From NCBI GenBank assembly GCA_038503035.1, contig JAVSML010021685.1, positions 1-64,000 of the forward strand: DNA of 64,000 nucleotides, given 5' to 3'. The DNA is from Crocodylus rhombifer (lineage: Eukaryota > Chordata > Crocodylia > Crocodylidae). The translations under genes and the position numbers were made by a program. Under the pieces are notes generated by a model. That model ran no database searches, was not told the DNA's origin, and worked only from the letters and a program-made list of their open reading frames with translations. This document shows positions 14,401 to 26,819 of this stretch, piece after piece. Every line of letters starts with the position of its first letter. Positions within the stretch are counted from its first letter, which is position 1.

Positions 14401-14672
14401 GACCAGTATGAAAATTGAGCAAAGAAGCCAAGACTCTGAAAATAACTGGAATGAACTGGCTCTGGAAAAGTGTTGAAAGGACAGCTTCCATACGGATAGA
14501 CTGAAATGGTGGCGGCAGCAGGGAAAGTAGGGCAGGTCTCTTCCTGAAAGGTGTGAATGTCCCTTATTACTCTTCCTAGTAAGAAAGCAGACGCTGCTCT
14601 CTGTTTCTTATGCCCGTTTGGAACACCAATTGACACTTCGCAGCCCTGGGGGAAGGAGCAGACTATCTACGT

Positions 14673-14839
14673 CAGCGGTTCTCGAACTTTTACGCTTTAC
14701 ATCCCACCTATGTAAGGTCAAAAAATCCTGGTCCCACTGGTCAACTAGCGGGAGGGGTGGGAGGGTCTCCCAGAGGCCAGTCAAAGAGCTGGGGGGGAGT
14801 CCTGGCCGCTGGGGAAGTCCCACCAGCTGAGAAACCCTG
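14673..14839. mobile_element. Short hAT-type non-autonomous element with 8-bp TSD
   Basis: The element is 167 bp and begins CAGCGGTTCTC. Its right end is the reverse complement of CAGGGTTTCTCAG. The flanks ATCTACGT (14665-14672) and ATCTAAGT (14840-14847) are an 8-bp target duplication with one mismatch. The CAG ends, TTCTC-type TIR and 8-bp duplication are typical of hAT elements. It has no coding capacity. Confidence 0.75.
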
Positions 14840-15593
14840 ATCTAAGTCAACACCTCACTTAAATTCCAACATGGGAGAGAAAGGGAAGGCTCTTTAATTT
14901 CAAAATTACTGAACAGCCTAGAACAAGCTAAAGTGGGACCAAACCCATGTCTTCGCTAGCCACTTGACTGCTACTTCATTCAAGGTGGTTAACATTTTTT
15001 TAAAGGTGGATGCTCCCTAAACCTTTTCTTTAGGCTCCAGATACATGTGTTCCACTACAAGGCTACAACTGTCTGGAAGATTTGTCCAAACACCACAGCG
15101 ACGTAGAAAGTCAAGTGAGATCTAAAGAACACTTCTGCACTGGGAGGCAGCTTTGGGGGCTAAAGTGGTGGTTATATTCCTCCTTTGGCTACTGGTCCAT
15201 CCAAAGTTTAAAAGGAACTGCCTGGCAGTGGCAGCAGTGAGGGAGTCTATTGACTTTGCGTCTCATTATAATTTTCCTGATCCCTTCTAAACTTTCCATT
15301 CCATAGACGTTAACAACCTTCTCCTTTTTAATGGTTATGATGTTCCACTACACAAGCTAGCCTTTGTTCTGCAATTCTGCTCTCTGTTAGCTGCCCCTTG
15401 TAATGTAGCTCCTATTTTACAGCCTTGAAGACCTGTTTTGTTTTGGGTGGGTTTTTCAACTCATTCCACTAGTTTTCTTCAGTCCTCAACTGAATTATAT
15501 AGCCCTGGGCTCCTAGCATACTCGTAAAGCTTTCCATTTATTTTTAACTGCAGAATGTGTTTTACATGATGATGCACCTCACCATCTGCACAA

Positions 15594-16417
15594 TAGGGCT
15601 GTGCGAAACAGCACTGTTTCATTTTGACTTCCATTTCAGCGGGACAGTGTTTCATTTCATTGAAACTGTTTCAACACATTTTGTTGTTTTGCCCATAACC
15701 TATAATGGGGAATCATACAAATGCCTAAAACTTTGTCATTTCTTGCCTGATTCGGACAAAAATTGCAGGAATGATAGCCTCTTCTGAGGGCACAAAGTCA
15801 AGTTTCAAGGAGATGGGTGCAGAGGTTTCTAGGTAACCGCACCTCAAGCTGTTCAAAGCAAAACTTGTGACACTTGCCAGCAGCAGCAGCCTCCTGTCAT
15901 CAGACGTGCAGATCTGGGGCCTGCACCCCAGAGAAGGCTGCGGGGCTGTGCCAGACTCCTCCTGGGGGTGGGGTCCCCCGGATCTGCATGCCAGATGATA
16001 GGAGGCTGCTGCTGCTGCCTGGGGCCAGCAGCAGCTGCAATCTTCCCAGCACCGGGCACAAGCTGTTCCCAGCGCCAGTACCAGGCGGCAGCGGCAGCTT
16101 CCTCTCATCTGGTGCGCAGATCCAGGGGCCCACACCCCCGGGAGGGCTACAGGGTTGTGCTGGACTCCTCCCAGGGGTGCAGGCCCCCGGACTGGCACGC
16201 CAGATGACAGGAGGCTGTCGCTGCCGCCTGGGACCAGCGCTAAAGCCAAGTAAGCCCGGCTTCGAAACTCAAAATGTTTCAAAACTTTTGAAATGCTTCG
16301 AGTGTCTTTGTTTTGTTTCAAAGCTTTTTGTTTTGTTTCAACTTTGCTGTTTTGAGCTCAAAGGGCGTCAAAACAGCTTTGAAACGAAACACCCAGCAAA
16401 ATTTTCACACAGCCCTA
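15594..16417. mobile_element. 824-bp hAT-like element with GC-rich internal inverted repeats
   Basis: The ends are TAGGGCTGTG and CACAGCCCTA (TIRs), flanked by CTGCACAA (15586-15593) and CTGCACAC (16418-16425), an 8-bp target duplication with one mismatch. The outer parts are AT-rich with GTTTC/GAAAC motifs. The core (about 15878-16240) is GC-rich and holds four diverged copies of a roughly 70-bp unit in alternating orientation, each with GCAGC runs next to CATCTGG or CAGATGA. The open frames of up to about 200 codons in this core, on both strands, are by-products of that repeat structure. No transposase was seen. Confidence 0.75.
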
Positions 16418-16533
16418 CTGCACACTCCCTTTTCAGAAATATAGATCTGCCCATGTCCCCACCATCACCCCCATGGTCTAGCTCATGAAAACTCACACTC
16501 CCTGTGCTGCCAGGAGGATAAGTTGTTCCACAG

Positions 16534-16753
16534 CAGTGATTCTTAACCAGGGTACAAGTGCAGGCTCAGGCTTACGCCTACCTGGTCAATCCCCCACCCC
16601 TAATGCTCAGTCCTGCTGCAAGAAGTTAGGAAGTGTAATATATTAATTTGGTTTTGAATTGAGTGCCACTCAATTCACAAAAGTATAGAGAATACTTGCC
16701 AGGAGTCCAAGGAGGAGTGCCTCAAGTCCAAAAATGTTGAGAGTGACTGACTG
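16534..16753. mobile_element. Probable hAT-type non-autonomous element
   Basis: The left end is CAGTGATTCTTAACC. The right end is the reverse complement of CAGTCACTCTCAAC, so the termini are matching CAGTSAYTCTYAACM inverted repeats. I could not find a clean 8-bp target duplication, and the exact right end (16749 or 16753) is uncertain. No coding capacity. Confidence 0.5.
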
Positions 16754-16906
16754 CTTTACAAACAATCTCTCTTTGAGAGGGAGGTGACAACTAATTAGTT
16801 AAAACACCTTGGTATGTTCCATATGTGCAAATGCCGTTTTGTCTTAAACTTACAAATAGGCAGGTGGCTTAGGAAATGATTCAGTTTATCTACCTGTACT
16901 CTGACT

Positions 16907-16990
16907 TTTCTGTGTTTTGAAAATATTTTATTTGACATTTCTGTGTTTTGAAAATATTTTATTTGCCAAATATTTTATTTGACATTTTTT
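16907..16990. repeat. Local tandem duplication, period 31 bp
   Basis: A unit containing TTTCTGTGTTTTGAAAATAT and ATTTTATTTGACA occurs twice at a 31-bp period, followed by a third partial copy (AATATTTTATTTGACATTT). This looks like recent slippage in AT-rich DNA. Confidence 0.85.
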
Positions 16991-17939
16991 CTTCCCCCTT
17001 TTGTTCTTTTTTTATCCTATTTTCTTGTCTCTCAAAGGGAGGAAGGGATTCATAAGGGACAGAGTATGAAAGTGAGACTTGAGACTTCAGCTCTGTTCTT
17101 GCAAAAATGCACCATGAGGATTTATTCAAGTGAGAGGGTGGATGTGGAGGCAGGGGTCTGTCTAAAATGGGCAGGATTGGAGCCTTAATTTCTGTTCTTG
17201 GCTGGGTTACTAACTTGCTCTTTTGTCTTGAGTAAATTGCAGTATTAACCTGAGTTAGCTCAGCAGCAGGGACATTTGTCCGTGAGTTACTACTTTCAGG
17301 AGCTAGCAGCCAGTCTGTGAAATGATTCCAATGTTGTTTCCTTGCAAGTACTTACTTCCAAGGGCTGATCCAAAGGCTTTTGGTACTGCAATAAACTGGG
17401 CTGTCCCAAGAGGTTTTTGTGTGGTGAATTATGGGAGAATGTTGTCCTTGCTAGGCATGCGCAGGAGAGGGTTCTGGCATTGGAGCCTGCTGTGAATGGA
17501 GTCCAGGTAGGGCCCAGCCTGGAACTTAAGTCCTGTTCACTTATGGGTTGTACTTGTCTTCACATAATTCACCCGTTTTGCTGGAAAACATCGGCACCCT
17601 TCTGTTGAGGGTTTTTGCAGAGGTCAAGACTTCAGGGGCATTGCTCAAGGTAATTTGGGAGTGCATATTTTATTGTATGTTGGGGTTCTAGTTTGCATAA
17701 TGGTTATATATACATGCGAGGAATGGTGTGAGGTATTGGGTACTTACCCCAAGATGCCTTCTAATCCCCATCCAAGAGGGTGCAAGCTGTGAGCAACAGA
17801 GAAACCCTCAAATTCCTGGTGAAATAGTTGGGATGGATGGGGGAAGCTGAGGACCTCTAAAAATTGGCTCCCGCTATCCCTACTATGGACAGTTTCTAAA
17901 GAACATGGTAAGCTTGTTAGGAACCAAAGTAAAGACTCT

Positions 17940-18349
17940 GTCATAACAGTTGTAGGGCCTTAACTCAGATTCTCAATCCCATCTGCTCCCCTCCTCCCCC
18001 AGCTAGGCATGAGGTTCCCTGCACATGTCTCCAAAGCTGCTGTCGCTTCCCCATGCTACCTGCTGCCCAGGGCAATGCAGCAGGGGTAGGAAGAGGAGCC
18101 ACCGGAGGCAAGGGGAGCCGAGCAATACCCAGGCAGCTGCAGCCATACCAAGAGCAGCCCCACCAGGAAGCTATGCACACTGGGCCGGGGCTGTCCCAAG
18201 TGGAAGCATGACACAGGCTTGGCTCTGTGCAGATTGTTGTGGGGAAGCTGCAGGCCAGATATGATCTGTTGGCAGGCACCCACCTCCGAGTCAAATCTAA
18301 TTGGTCGGCAGGCCAGATCAGGTGCACGGGCCATATTTTGCTCATCCTG
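17940..18349 (-). mobile_element. hAT-like element, right end at 18349
   Basis: Read on the minus strand, the end at 18349 is CAGGATGAGCAAAATATGGC followed by CCGTGCACCTGATCTGGCC. This matches the left ends of the elements at 41128 and 49497, so it belongs to the same family. The body is GC-rich with CAGC runs. The left boundary is not resolved. The open frames inside (up to 141 codons) show no recognisable domain. Confidence 0.5.
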
Positions 18350-18504
18350 ATCTAGTTTGCCTTCAGCAGTTTCAATCATGCAGTCACTGACAAAATAGTG
18401 CAGAATCAGCTCCCAGACTACTGCACCTGGCAGCATAGTAGTGCAGGAATTAATTAGTCCAGTGCACAGGATGACTAACAAGTATGGCAGATGAGTTTGG
18501 TTTA

Positions 18505-20357
18505 ACAGGGAACTTCAGTTAGGTAAAACACAAAAAGCAAGGTTACAAGAAGTAGAAACTTGAACAAACGACTAGGAAGGAGTACAAGAATATTGCTTGG
18601 GCATGCAGGGATGGAATAAAAAAAGGCACCGTACAATTGGGGCTGTAACTAGCAAGGGATACGAAGGGTTTTTACAAGTATGTCAGCAACAAGAGGAGGC
18701 TCAGGGAAAGTGTGGGTCCCTTACTCAATGGGGGAGGCAACCTAGTAACAAATGATGCAGAAAAGGCTGAAGTTGAAGTACTCCGTGCCTTTTTCACCTC
18801 CAGTTTTCACAGGCAAGGTCAGCTCCCAGACTACTGCATCTGGCAGCACAGTTTGGGAAGGTGAGTGGCCAACAGTAGCAAAAGTTCAGGTTAGGGACTG
18901 TTCAGAAAAGCTGAACATGTACAAGTCTATGAGGCCAGACACAATGCAACTGAGGGTGCTGATGGAGCTGACTGATGTGATTGCAGAGCTCCTGGCCATT
19001 ATCTTTGAAAACTCACAGCAGTCAGGAGGGGTCCCAGATGATTAGAAAAGGGAAAATGTAGTGCCTGTCTTCACAAAAGGGAAGGAGGAGTATCTGGGGA
19101 ACTACAGACTGGTCAACCTCACCTCAATCCCTGGAAAAACTTGAAACTGGTCCTAAGGAATTGATGTCCACATATTTGGAGGCGATTAGGAACAGTCAGC
19201 ATGGATTTATCAAGCGCAAGTCATGACTGACAACATGATTGCCTTCTATGATGAGATGACTGGCTCTGTGGATGTGGGAAGATAAGTGGATGTGGTATAC
19301 CTTTACTTAAGCAAGGCTTTTGATACAATCTCCCACAATATTCTCACAAGCAAGCTAAGGAAGTACAGGTTGGCTGAATGGACTGTAAAATGGATTAAAA
19401 AACCGTCTGGATTGTAAGGCCCACAAGGTAGTAATCAACAGTTTAGCTGCCAGCTAGTCTCAGGTGGAGTGCCCCAGTGGTTAGTCCTGTGGCTGGTGTT
19501 CAATACCTTCATCAATGACCTGGAAGATAGGATGGAGCGCACCCTCAGCAAGTTTGCAGATGACACCAAACCAGGGGGAGTAGTAAACAGGCTGGAAGGT
19601 ACAGCTGGGATTTGAAGACCTCAACAAATTGGAGGATTGAACCAAAAGAATCCCAATCCCAGTTCAACAAGAAGTGCAAGATTCTGCATTTAGGACTGAA
19701 CAAGCCCATGCACTGGGTCAGGCTGGAGACCGACTGGCTATGCAGCAGCTCTACAGAAAGAAACTTGAGGGTTACAGTGGATAATAAGCTAAACATGAGC
19801 CAACAGTGTGTCCTTGTTGTGAAGAAGGATAACAGCATACTGGGCTGCATTAGAAACATTGGCAGCAGATAGAGGGAAATGATTCTCCCCCTCTGTTTGG
19901 CACTGGTGAGACATATCTGAAGCGCTGTGTCCAGTTTAGGACCCCACTACAGGAAGGGTGTGGACAAATTGGTGAGAGTCCTGCAGAAGGCAACAAAAAT
20001 GGTTGGGGAGCTGGGCACATGACTTCTGAAGGAAGGCTGAGGGAACTGGGCTTATTTAGTCTGGGGAAGAGAAGACTGAGGGGGGATTTAATAGCAGCCT
20101 TCAACTACCTGAAGGGAGGTTTGAAAGAGGATGGTCTCGGGTTGCAGCAAGGGAAGTTTAGGTTGTATATTAGGAAAAAGTCTCTCACCAGGAGGGTAGT
20201 AAAGTACTGCAACCCATTACCCAGAGAGATTGTGGAATCTCCATCCTTAGAAGTTTTTAGGACCCAACTAGACAAAGCCTTGGCTGGGATGATCTAGTTG
20301 GGGATGGTCCTGCTTTGAACAGGAGGTTCAACTAGATGACCTCCTGAGGTCCTTTCT
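18505..20357 (+). mobile_element. CR1 LINE, degraded, plus strand
   Basis: CR1 is a non-LTR retrotransposon encoding endonuclease and reverse transcriptase. About 1.85 kb of its 3' half is visible. Broken frames still show RT landmarks: GNYR-like GNYRLVNLTSIPG around 19100-19135, an LSKAFDTIS-like region around 19310-19335, FADDTK at about 19553-19570, and the 3' domain RLRELGLFSLGKRRLRGDL around 20030-20090. The 3' tail reads AACTAGATGACCTCCTGAGG before it is interrupted at 20358 by an LTR; the last bases resume at 21254. Many stops and frameshifts make it inactive. The 5' boundary is approximate. Confidence 0.9.
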
Positions 20358-21253
20358 GTGGCAGGTCACTGTTGGCTCAGCCCTTAGTGGCAGGCATCAA
20401 GCAGCCAGCAGGTGCTTGATTGTGGCAGCCATTTTAGATCTCTGGCTACCTATATAAATGGAGCAGTTGGCTGCTAGCAAGCCAGGCAGCAACACTGCCT
20501 GGCTGCAAGACTATATACAACATCCTGAAGCTAAGGCAGGAGCTGTAGGGGATGGTTTGGAGGCTCCTGGTCCTGGACATGACCTAAAACTGAACCCTGC
20601 TAGGAGTGGGTGGCCTGGTGGGGTTCTCAGTGGCACAGGAGCCCCTGGAAAGTGCCAGGCTACTTACCATCCTGGTGAAAGAAGAGTAGGGGCACCTTAA
20701 CCCCACCCCTCACCTTCGGGTGGGTTACCTGAACCATCTGATCCAGGGAGGGCCAGGTAAGCTTCAGGAAGCACCTGAGCTGGGAATGGGGAACCCCAAT
20801 CCCTGAGTGCAGGCAGGAAGTATAGACCCAACCAAGGGACTCAACTGGTCAATGCTGGGGTCAGGACCAGAAGGGTCAAAAGGGCCAGGGGCCCACCGTG
20901 AGGCATGCCTGTATGCAGTGAAGAAGCTCAGGGTCCCGACTGGCCTGAGATGGGGTCAGGGCTTATAGGGAAGCCGAAGGTCCCATGGAAGGGGCCACAG
21001 CTAATGAGCAAAGGGGGACAGTTGAATCGACTGCCTAAGATGCTATCTGCAAGGCTTGGGCCACGGTGTATGGATAGAACAAAGCTGTGGATAGACCCCC
21101 CTCAATATCAAGATGTATAATGGGCAGCCTCCTGCCTAATTAACAGCTTAATTATGTTTCATCAGGGTGTGGCAGGAGAAAGGTGGGCAGTGTACCCAAA
21201 GGCAGGTGGGGAAGCTAGCTTTGTGGCTAGTCTGGGAGCCCCACTTTGCCACA
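20358..21253. mobile_element. Solo LTR (896 bp) inserted in the CR1 tail
   Basis: The left end is TGTGGCA and the right end TGCCACA, a perfect 7-bp TG...CA inverted pair as in retroviral or Gypsy-type LTRs. The flanks CTTTC (20353-20357) and CCTTC (21254-21258) are a 5-bp target duplication with one mismatch. TATATAAA at 20451-20458, about 90 bp from the left end, is a candidate TATA box for plus-strand transcription. No gag, pol or env sequence is present, so this is a solo LTR. The superfamily cannot be decided from the ends alone. Confidence 0.75.
20451..20458 (+). promoter_or_regulatory. TATA box inside the LTR
   Basis: TATATAAA preceded by GGCTACC lies in the left third of the LTR, where a U3 promoter TATA box is expected. 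Activity is unknown. Confidence 0.45.
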
Positions 21254-21275
21254 CCTTCCAACCCTAACTGTCCAT
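21254..21275 (+). mobile_element. Remaining 3' end of the interrupted CR1
   Basis: CCTTCCAACCCTAACTGTCC directly follows the LTR and matches the usual CR1 3' end (CCTTCCAACCCTA). Joined with the sequence before 20358 it restores the normal order GAGGTCC-CTTCCAACCC, proving that the LTR came second. Confidence 0.75.
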
Positions 21276-21336
21276 GTATTGGGCCCCATGGAAAGCATTG
21301 ATGACAGGAAGTCACAAGTGTGTTAGACTTCATGTT

Positions 21337-21342
21337 TTTAAT
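21337..21342 (-). terminator. Candidate poly(A) signal for STARD4
   Basis: The minus strand reads ATTAAA within CTGTAAATTAAAAACATGAA, a typical 3' UTR end context. It lies about 5.5 kb after the STARD4 stop. Earlier minus-strand AATAAA hexamers also exist (for example the TTTATT at about 25008 on the plus strand), so the true end is open. Confidence 0.3.
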
Positions 21343-24300
21343 TTACAGTACAATCATTCAAAAAATAAATACATCCTTAATTACACACTGTAAATTCACA
21401 ATCAAGCCAAACTAAATTCAACCTTGATAAAAAGGGGTGCAACTTGATTGGCTTTAACCAAATTGCACCCGTTTTGCCAGCAATAAACCTGAAACAACTG
21501 ACTCAGAATAAAGATTCTATGATTTAAGAAAACAGTATTGGTGTTTGTGTGGATGTTTTTTGTGCAAGTCTTTAGGCAGCATAAATAACTTCTTTCCACA
21601 CATTTAAACTATCAAATGCATTTTAAATTGGCAAATAATGGAACACAAGTCCAGAGAAAACACCATTCGAGAACAGGACCTAAACCATGATTTACTTGAA
21701 GTGCCCAGAACTGGGCAGTAGAGACCAGACTTATCTAGCCCTAACTCAAGGTGGTCAAAAGGCTCGGTGTTGCCAACTCTCATGATTTTTGGTGTTGTTC
21801 TAAAAAAGTCTACGCTTCAAGAATATGAAAGAGTTAGCTCTTTCTTTTATATACGGCAAAGATTTAAGGGTGCAGTGCAAAAAAGGAAAGACAGTTTTCA
21901 GGTTTACTTTACTATACTTAACCACTTTTCCGAAACACATTCAAGGGACTATGCATGCAGAGCCCCAGATTCATTAAACTAGTAGCTGGACTGAACCCCT
22001 TTAAACAAAAACAGCCCTTTAAAAACCTTAAGTCAGTAATTCTATATACAGGCAACCCTTACTTAACACTGTTTCACTTAATGCTATTTTGCTATAATGC
22101 TCATTTTAAATTGATACCTGATTTCACTTCGGTCATTGAAAACAACTGCAGTCACAATCTTGGGTCGTCAAATACTTTCAATTTCATTTTAATGTTCATT
22201 TCCCTTAACGCTTGGTTTTTCAGGAACCAGTTAAGAGAGCTAAGCAGGGGTGGCCTGTACTTCTATTTCTAGGCACTTGCTGCTCCTATAGAATAAGTTC
22301 TGAATAGCGTTATCTATGCCTAGTTGTTTTGGAAGTACTCTAGAGGACTAAAGTAGTATTTATTGTTGTGCTCCTTGCACAACATGAAAGATCTAGGTGG
22401 ATGAAGTTCTTGCAGATTGCCAACAAAATTCAGTCCATGTGAGTAGAGCTGACCTTATGGAAAATGGCGCCCTGGACAAACTTTTATTTTGGTGGTGCCC
22501 TGCTGGGCTGGACTGGTTATTGCCTCTTCAGCCTGGGATGGGGATCAGGAGAGGTGACCAGGTGTTTGGCACCTCCCTGACCACAGCGCCCTGGGCAGTC
22601 ACCCACCTCTAAAGCTGACTCTGCGTGCAAGGATGGCAGCTTTCTACACATTCCTCTTTCCTCCCCCTCTTCAGAGCTGTACAATAAGTGCTGGCATGTA
22701 TTTTTCTCCAGTCAGGTTGTTGGCTCCCTCTACAGGGATACTCTCAAACTTGCACAGAGATGGCAATCTAAGGAATCTGTGGCTGGCATTTAGTTCCTCA
22801 ACTTTCTCTGTTCCCCATGTGCTCAGTTCACAGTCCACTAGGAGAGGTTTTGGGGAGAGTCTGGAATGGAAGTCCTTGCTCTCATCCCCAGCCCTCCTCA
22901 CTACTTTAGCTATGCATAGACAGGAGAGAAATCTGGTCCCTGAGAACACATTAAGACTTACAAGTACATCAAATTTCCCACAACTGTAGCCATACTATTG
23001 TGTGATGAATACATAATATTTAGCAACAGCATCAACATATCTGTATATGACCTAGTAAATACCTACAAGTCAATGTACATTTATTCTTGGTGATTTGCCT
23101 GGTTTCAGAAATGTAATTGGCTACTTTTACTTGCACAGGCTAGCATCTTGTCAGACCATCTCATTCATAGTACAGTTCTGTCACTGTCATTGGGAGTTTG
23201 TATTGCATAAAATATGTACCTCCTGCTTAATGAAAGCATCAATAGTAGGTACATGTTGTACTACAAAGCTAGTCCAGTTCTATCTGTTGACCACTGATAA
23301 CTAATAAAATGCAGCCTGAGAGACCTATTTAACACTTGACTTGCATTAGCAGGAGATGAGCAGTCTTTAGATCCCCAGTTGTTAGAGATGTTATGTTGCT
23401 ATTAAACTTTCTACATTATGGGGAAAATGCAGGTAGAATGGTTCTTGAACATGCCTAAACTCTTGGACTTCTTCTTTTCCTTGTGGAAGACTTGTGAAAG
23501 AAAATGTATTCCTTCAAGTACTTTTTTTGCCAGCCTACTTTCTTTGGAAGACCAAAGCAATTCCACTAAACTCTACGTAAAAATATCCAGTGATTACAAG
23601 AGGCATTTGATCAGGACCTTGAAATGGCAGCTTTTTTGGAGCACACACCTTATAATCTTTAACTGTAACTGTAAAGTGCCAGGTGCTACATCACAACACA
23701 TTTCATCCTTCAACAAAAGGGGGTTTTGTGCTCCTTTGAACTGTGTCCTCAAAGCACTAAAGTGCTTTTGTAAGTAAGAGGCTCAAAGTGCAAACTCTGA
23801 GGGACAGAAAAAATGAGAACTGCCAGAATGATTCCCCTCTAAGATAAATATTGTAAACCTCAATTATTTGGACATACTAGGTCCTGAAGAGATACTAAGG
23901 CTACCTAAAAAACACTGCTCACGTTTTTTTTTATATAAATATATTTTTAAAGCATCTATAGGGGGTTTCACAGAGCTTCCTCCTAGATACCAGCTGCTGC
24001 CATTCCAATATTGCTGAGCTGTTAGGGCCTCTGGCACTGACCTTTGTCCTTACAACACATCCCTCTGGAGATGAGGGGAAGTGTGTCCAGGTTAGTACTG
24101 ATTTCTCAGTATCATAGTAAGCTGGATTTTTCTGCTGTGAATTATCAGCAACAGGAAAAAAAATGCCCTTCACAGAAAAAGGTGGAGGCAAATTGGGACA
24201 GCAGCCAAAGACCTCAAAGGTCTACAGAGCTAGGAAGGAATAAGAATAGGAGTAAGTGGTCTGCCTACAGGCTGGAAGGTCTGCATGGGAAATGATATGG

Positions 24301-26819
24301 AAAAATCTATCTCCAGCTCTTTCCTCATGGCTTTGTCCAGTTCCTTTGCACCCAAAGATGAAGGGATGTCTCCTTTGGGACCATAGGATAACAGGAAACA
24401 GAGAAGATGAAAGCACTTGATGCTTCCTGTTTTCTGTGCCACAGCAGATATCTGGGCTTGCTGTTTGTGAAAACGAATGTCCTTATTTATGCTAAGAAAA
24501 AACACTTTAAAAAAATATATCTCTCTGCTTGAACAATGAAATGAGCAAATCTCAATTGCTTAGTATTTATGTTCTTTCAAATGCTGTGAAAGAAAGTTGG
24601 GTTTCCTTCAGAATTTGTTTTTTGACTCTTTCTTCCCACCATGGACTAGTTTTATGAAAACCAAAATAGTTGGTTTGCTTAGATCAGAGTATTCCTCTTG
24701 AAACAGCTTTAAGTTTGCTGAATATACTACCTCTCACTTTCCACCCATTTGATACATTACAGCTGCTTTCAGACATTTAAAAAACACTTCACCGGAAGCA
24801 GTGCATTACTTCGACCTGGCTCTGCAGCTTCTCTATACATCAGGTGCTTCAGATTTTAGATAAAAGTGCCAAAAAAGCCCCACTAAAGCAGATGGTGGGT
24901 GAGCCAGGTCCAACTACTATGCTGCCTCTGCTCACCTTGGCATAGGAACATGGCAAGTTTTAAAGTTTTGTTGTTGTTTGTTTGTTTTTAGTGTCTGCAA
25001 GCAGCCTTTTATTGTCTGTCAGTCATGAAGGTGTCCAGCTGGTAGCTGAAATGCTAGCATTCAAATATACGTCCTGCATTGGCTACACAGCTACATCCTA
25101 ATCAAACTAAGTACCTGTTAAACACTAATCTTTTATGGGTTGCAATGTGATCTCCCACTCCATTCAAAGTAAAAGATGCATAAAAAAAACGACCAACCAA
25201 CCCTTGGGATAAGATATGTAAATCTATACAGGTCCTTGACAATGCAGGTAGTAGGAGGTTTGGGGTTTTTTGGTTTGTGTTTTTTTAAAGCAATGAAGTG
25301 CCTAAATACCTCTTAAGTGTGGCCCTTAGTCCCTACATGGCTTTAAACTACTCTGTACACAGGCTTTTCTGTTTTTGGATATCCAAGTTCTCAAGTTCCA
25401 TCTTTCCCCATTTAAACTACTTAAGTTTCTGAAGCATCTTTACATAGATTTATACACTGCTGCAGTCACTTCCTTACGAGCTGCTACCCGTGTGGCAATC
25501 CTCAAGCTAGTTCTGGTACTACTAGCAGTGGAACTGTGATGGCATAGGCTCATCACCCAACTACTTTTCCAGTATCTTTTTAGGTCTTTTAGCCCCTAGG
25601 GAGCTCTGACCTAGCAATGGTTACAGTTTGAGCAATACCCAAGCTGCTTGAGGTATTTCCGTGTAAACTGGCAGACACACAAATATCTGCAGCATAGATG
25701 GACATGCTCTTAATCTGGTTAGAGCTATTCCAGGTTAGTCTTCATTTTGGAGAAGGCCCCCTCATTTAACCAAGGAAAACCTATATGCTGCACCATTGCC
25801 ATATCAGCCCCTCTGTCCTGCTGTAGCAGTAAACTTCTCAACCAATATGAGGATGTAATCAAACAGAACAAAAAGGGTTTTCAGTGTTGTTTTTTCTTAT
25901 GTTGAAGGGTATGGGGGACGTGCTTCTAAAACTAGTAACATTATCCATATAGTCTTCAATGCAAGTTTAGTCACCAATACACATCTGCTTTTTAAAAAAA
26001 TTGGACTGTGTGCAAGGATGAGTGGATGCAGCAGGAATTTATAGCATGATAAACAAGGGCCTGATCAAAAGTCCCCTCAGGATTATGGAAAAACTACTGA
26101 GCCTTCATCAAGCTTTGGATGGGCTGTAAGCGCATTTCTGCTAGCTATGGTATTTAACAAACAGACAAAACCACATTATGAAAAGCCAAGACCTCGGGCA
26201 TTTGAGGTTGCAAGTGTGTAACTCCCAAATAAGAACTCTATTATAAAGTGATTAATACCTAATATCCCTTTGGTAAGCCTTAACAGACATTATTAAAATA
26301 ATTATGGATTAATAAGCTGGAACATACAGAAACTACAAAAGCGCATGTACAGACCAAACACTTTAAGATCTTTACCTGTCCATTCCTTAAACACAAAGAA
26401 TATAAAGTTACATTTGCAATGAGGTGCTGCCAGCACAGAAGGCCCATATTTTGTCACACAACATGTGCTGTTCACTCACAACTTCAGTGAGTGTAGAGGT
26501 CACTTCATATTATCAGGTTTTAGCCCATATTTTAGATACAAAATCCCTTGCTTCCTAGAAAAAGTGTATGGCCATACTGTAATTTTCAGAAGGCAGGAAA
26601 CGCAAGCTTAAGTGCAGAAGCAAAATATTTACATACCTGCTGGATATCAGCCTGAAATGTTACTGTTAAAATTGAATCCCTCTTAAATATAGTTCCTGAT
26701 GTTAATTGGAAAAATACTACTAGCCTCTGAAGTAAGCAGCTAAACCATGTTCAGCATAATAAAGAGAGGAAGAAATAGATGATTGCAAGAAACGCACAGA
26801 GTTCTAAGTCACTATGTGA
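21343..26819 (-). other. STARD4: Probable STARD4 3' UTR and downstream DNA
   Basis: AT-rich DNA with few recognisable repeats follows the STARD4 stop on the minus strand. No other gene is apparent. A short stretch at about 22440-22610 contains GCGCCCTGGGCAGTC and looks like a dispersed repeat fragment. How much of this is transcribed as 3' UTR cannot be told from sequence. Confidence 0.35.

Noticed and set aside
15725..16488. Overlapping open frames of about 200 codons on both strands
   Set aside because: They lie in the GC-rich alternating repeat core of a hAT-like element; composition is Pro/Gly/Ala/Ser-rich and mirrored on the two strands, with no domain.
18056..18481. 141-codon minus-strand frame
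   Set aside because: Spans the end of a hAT-like element and adjoining CR1-like sequence; no domain.
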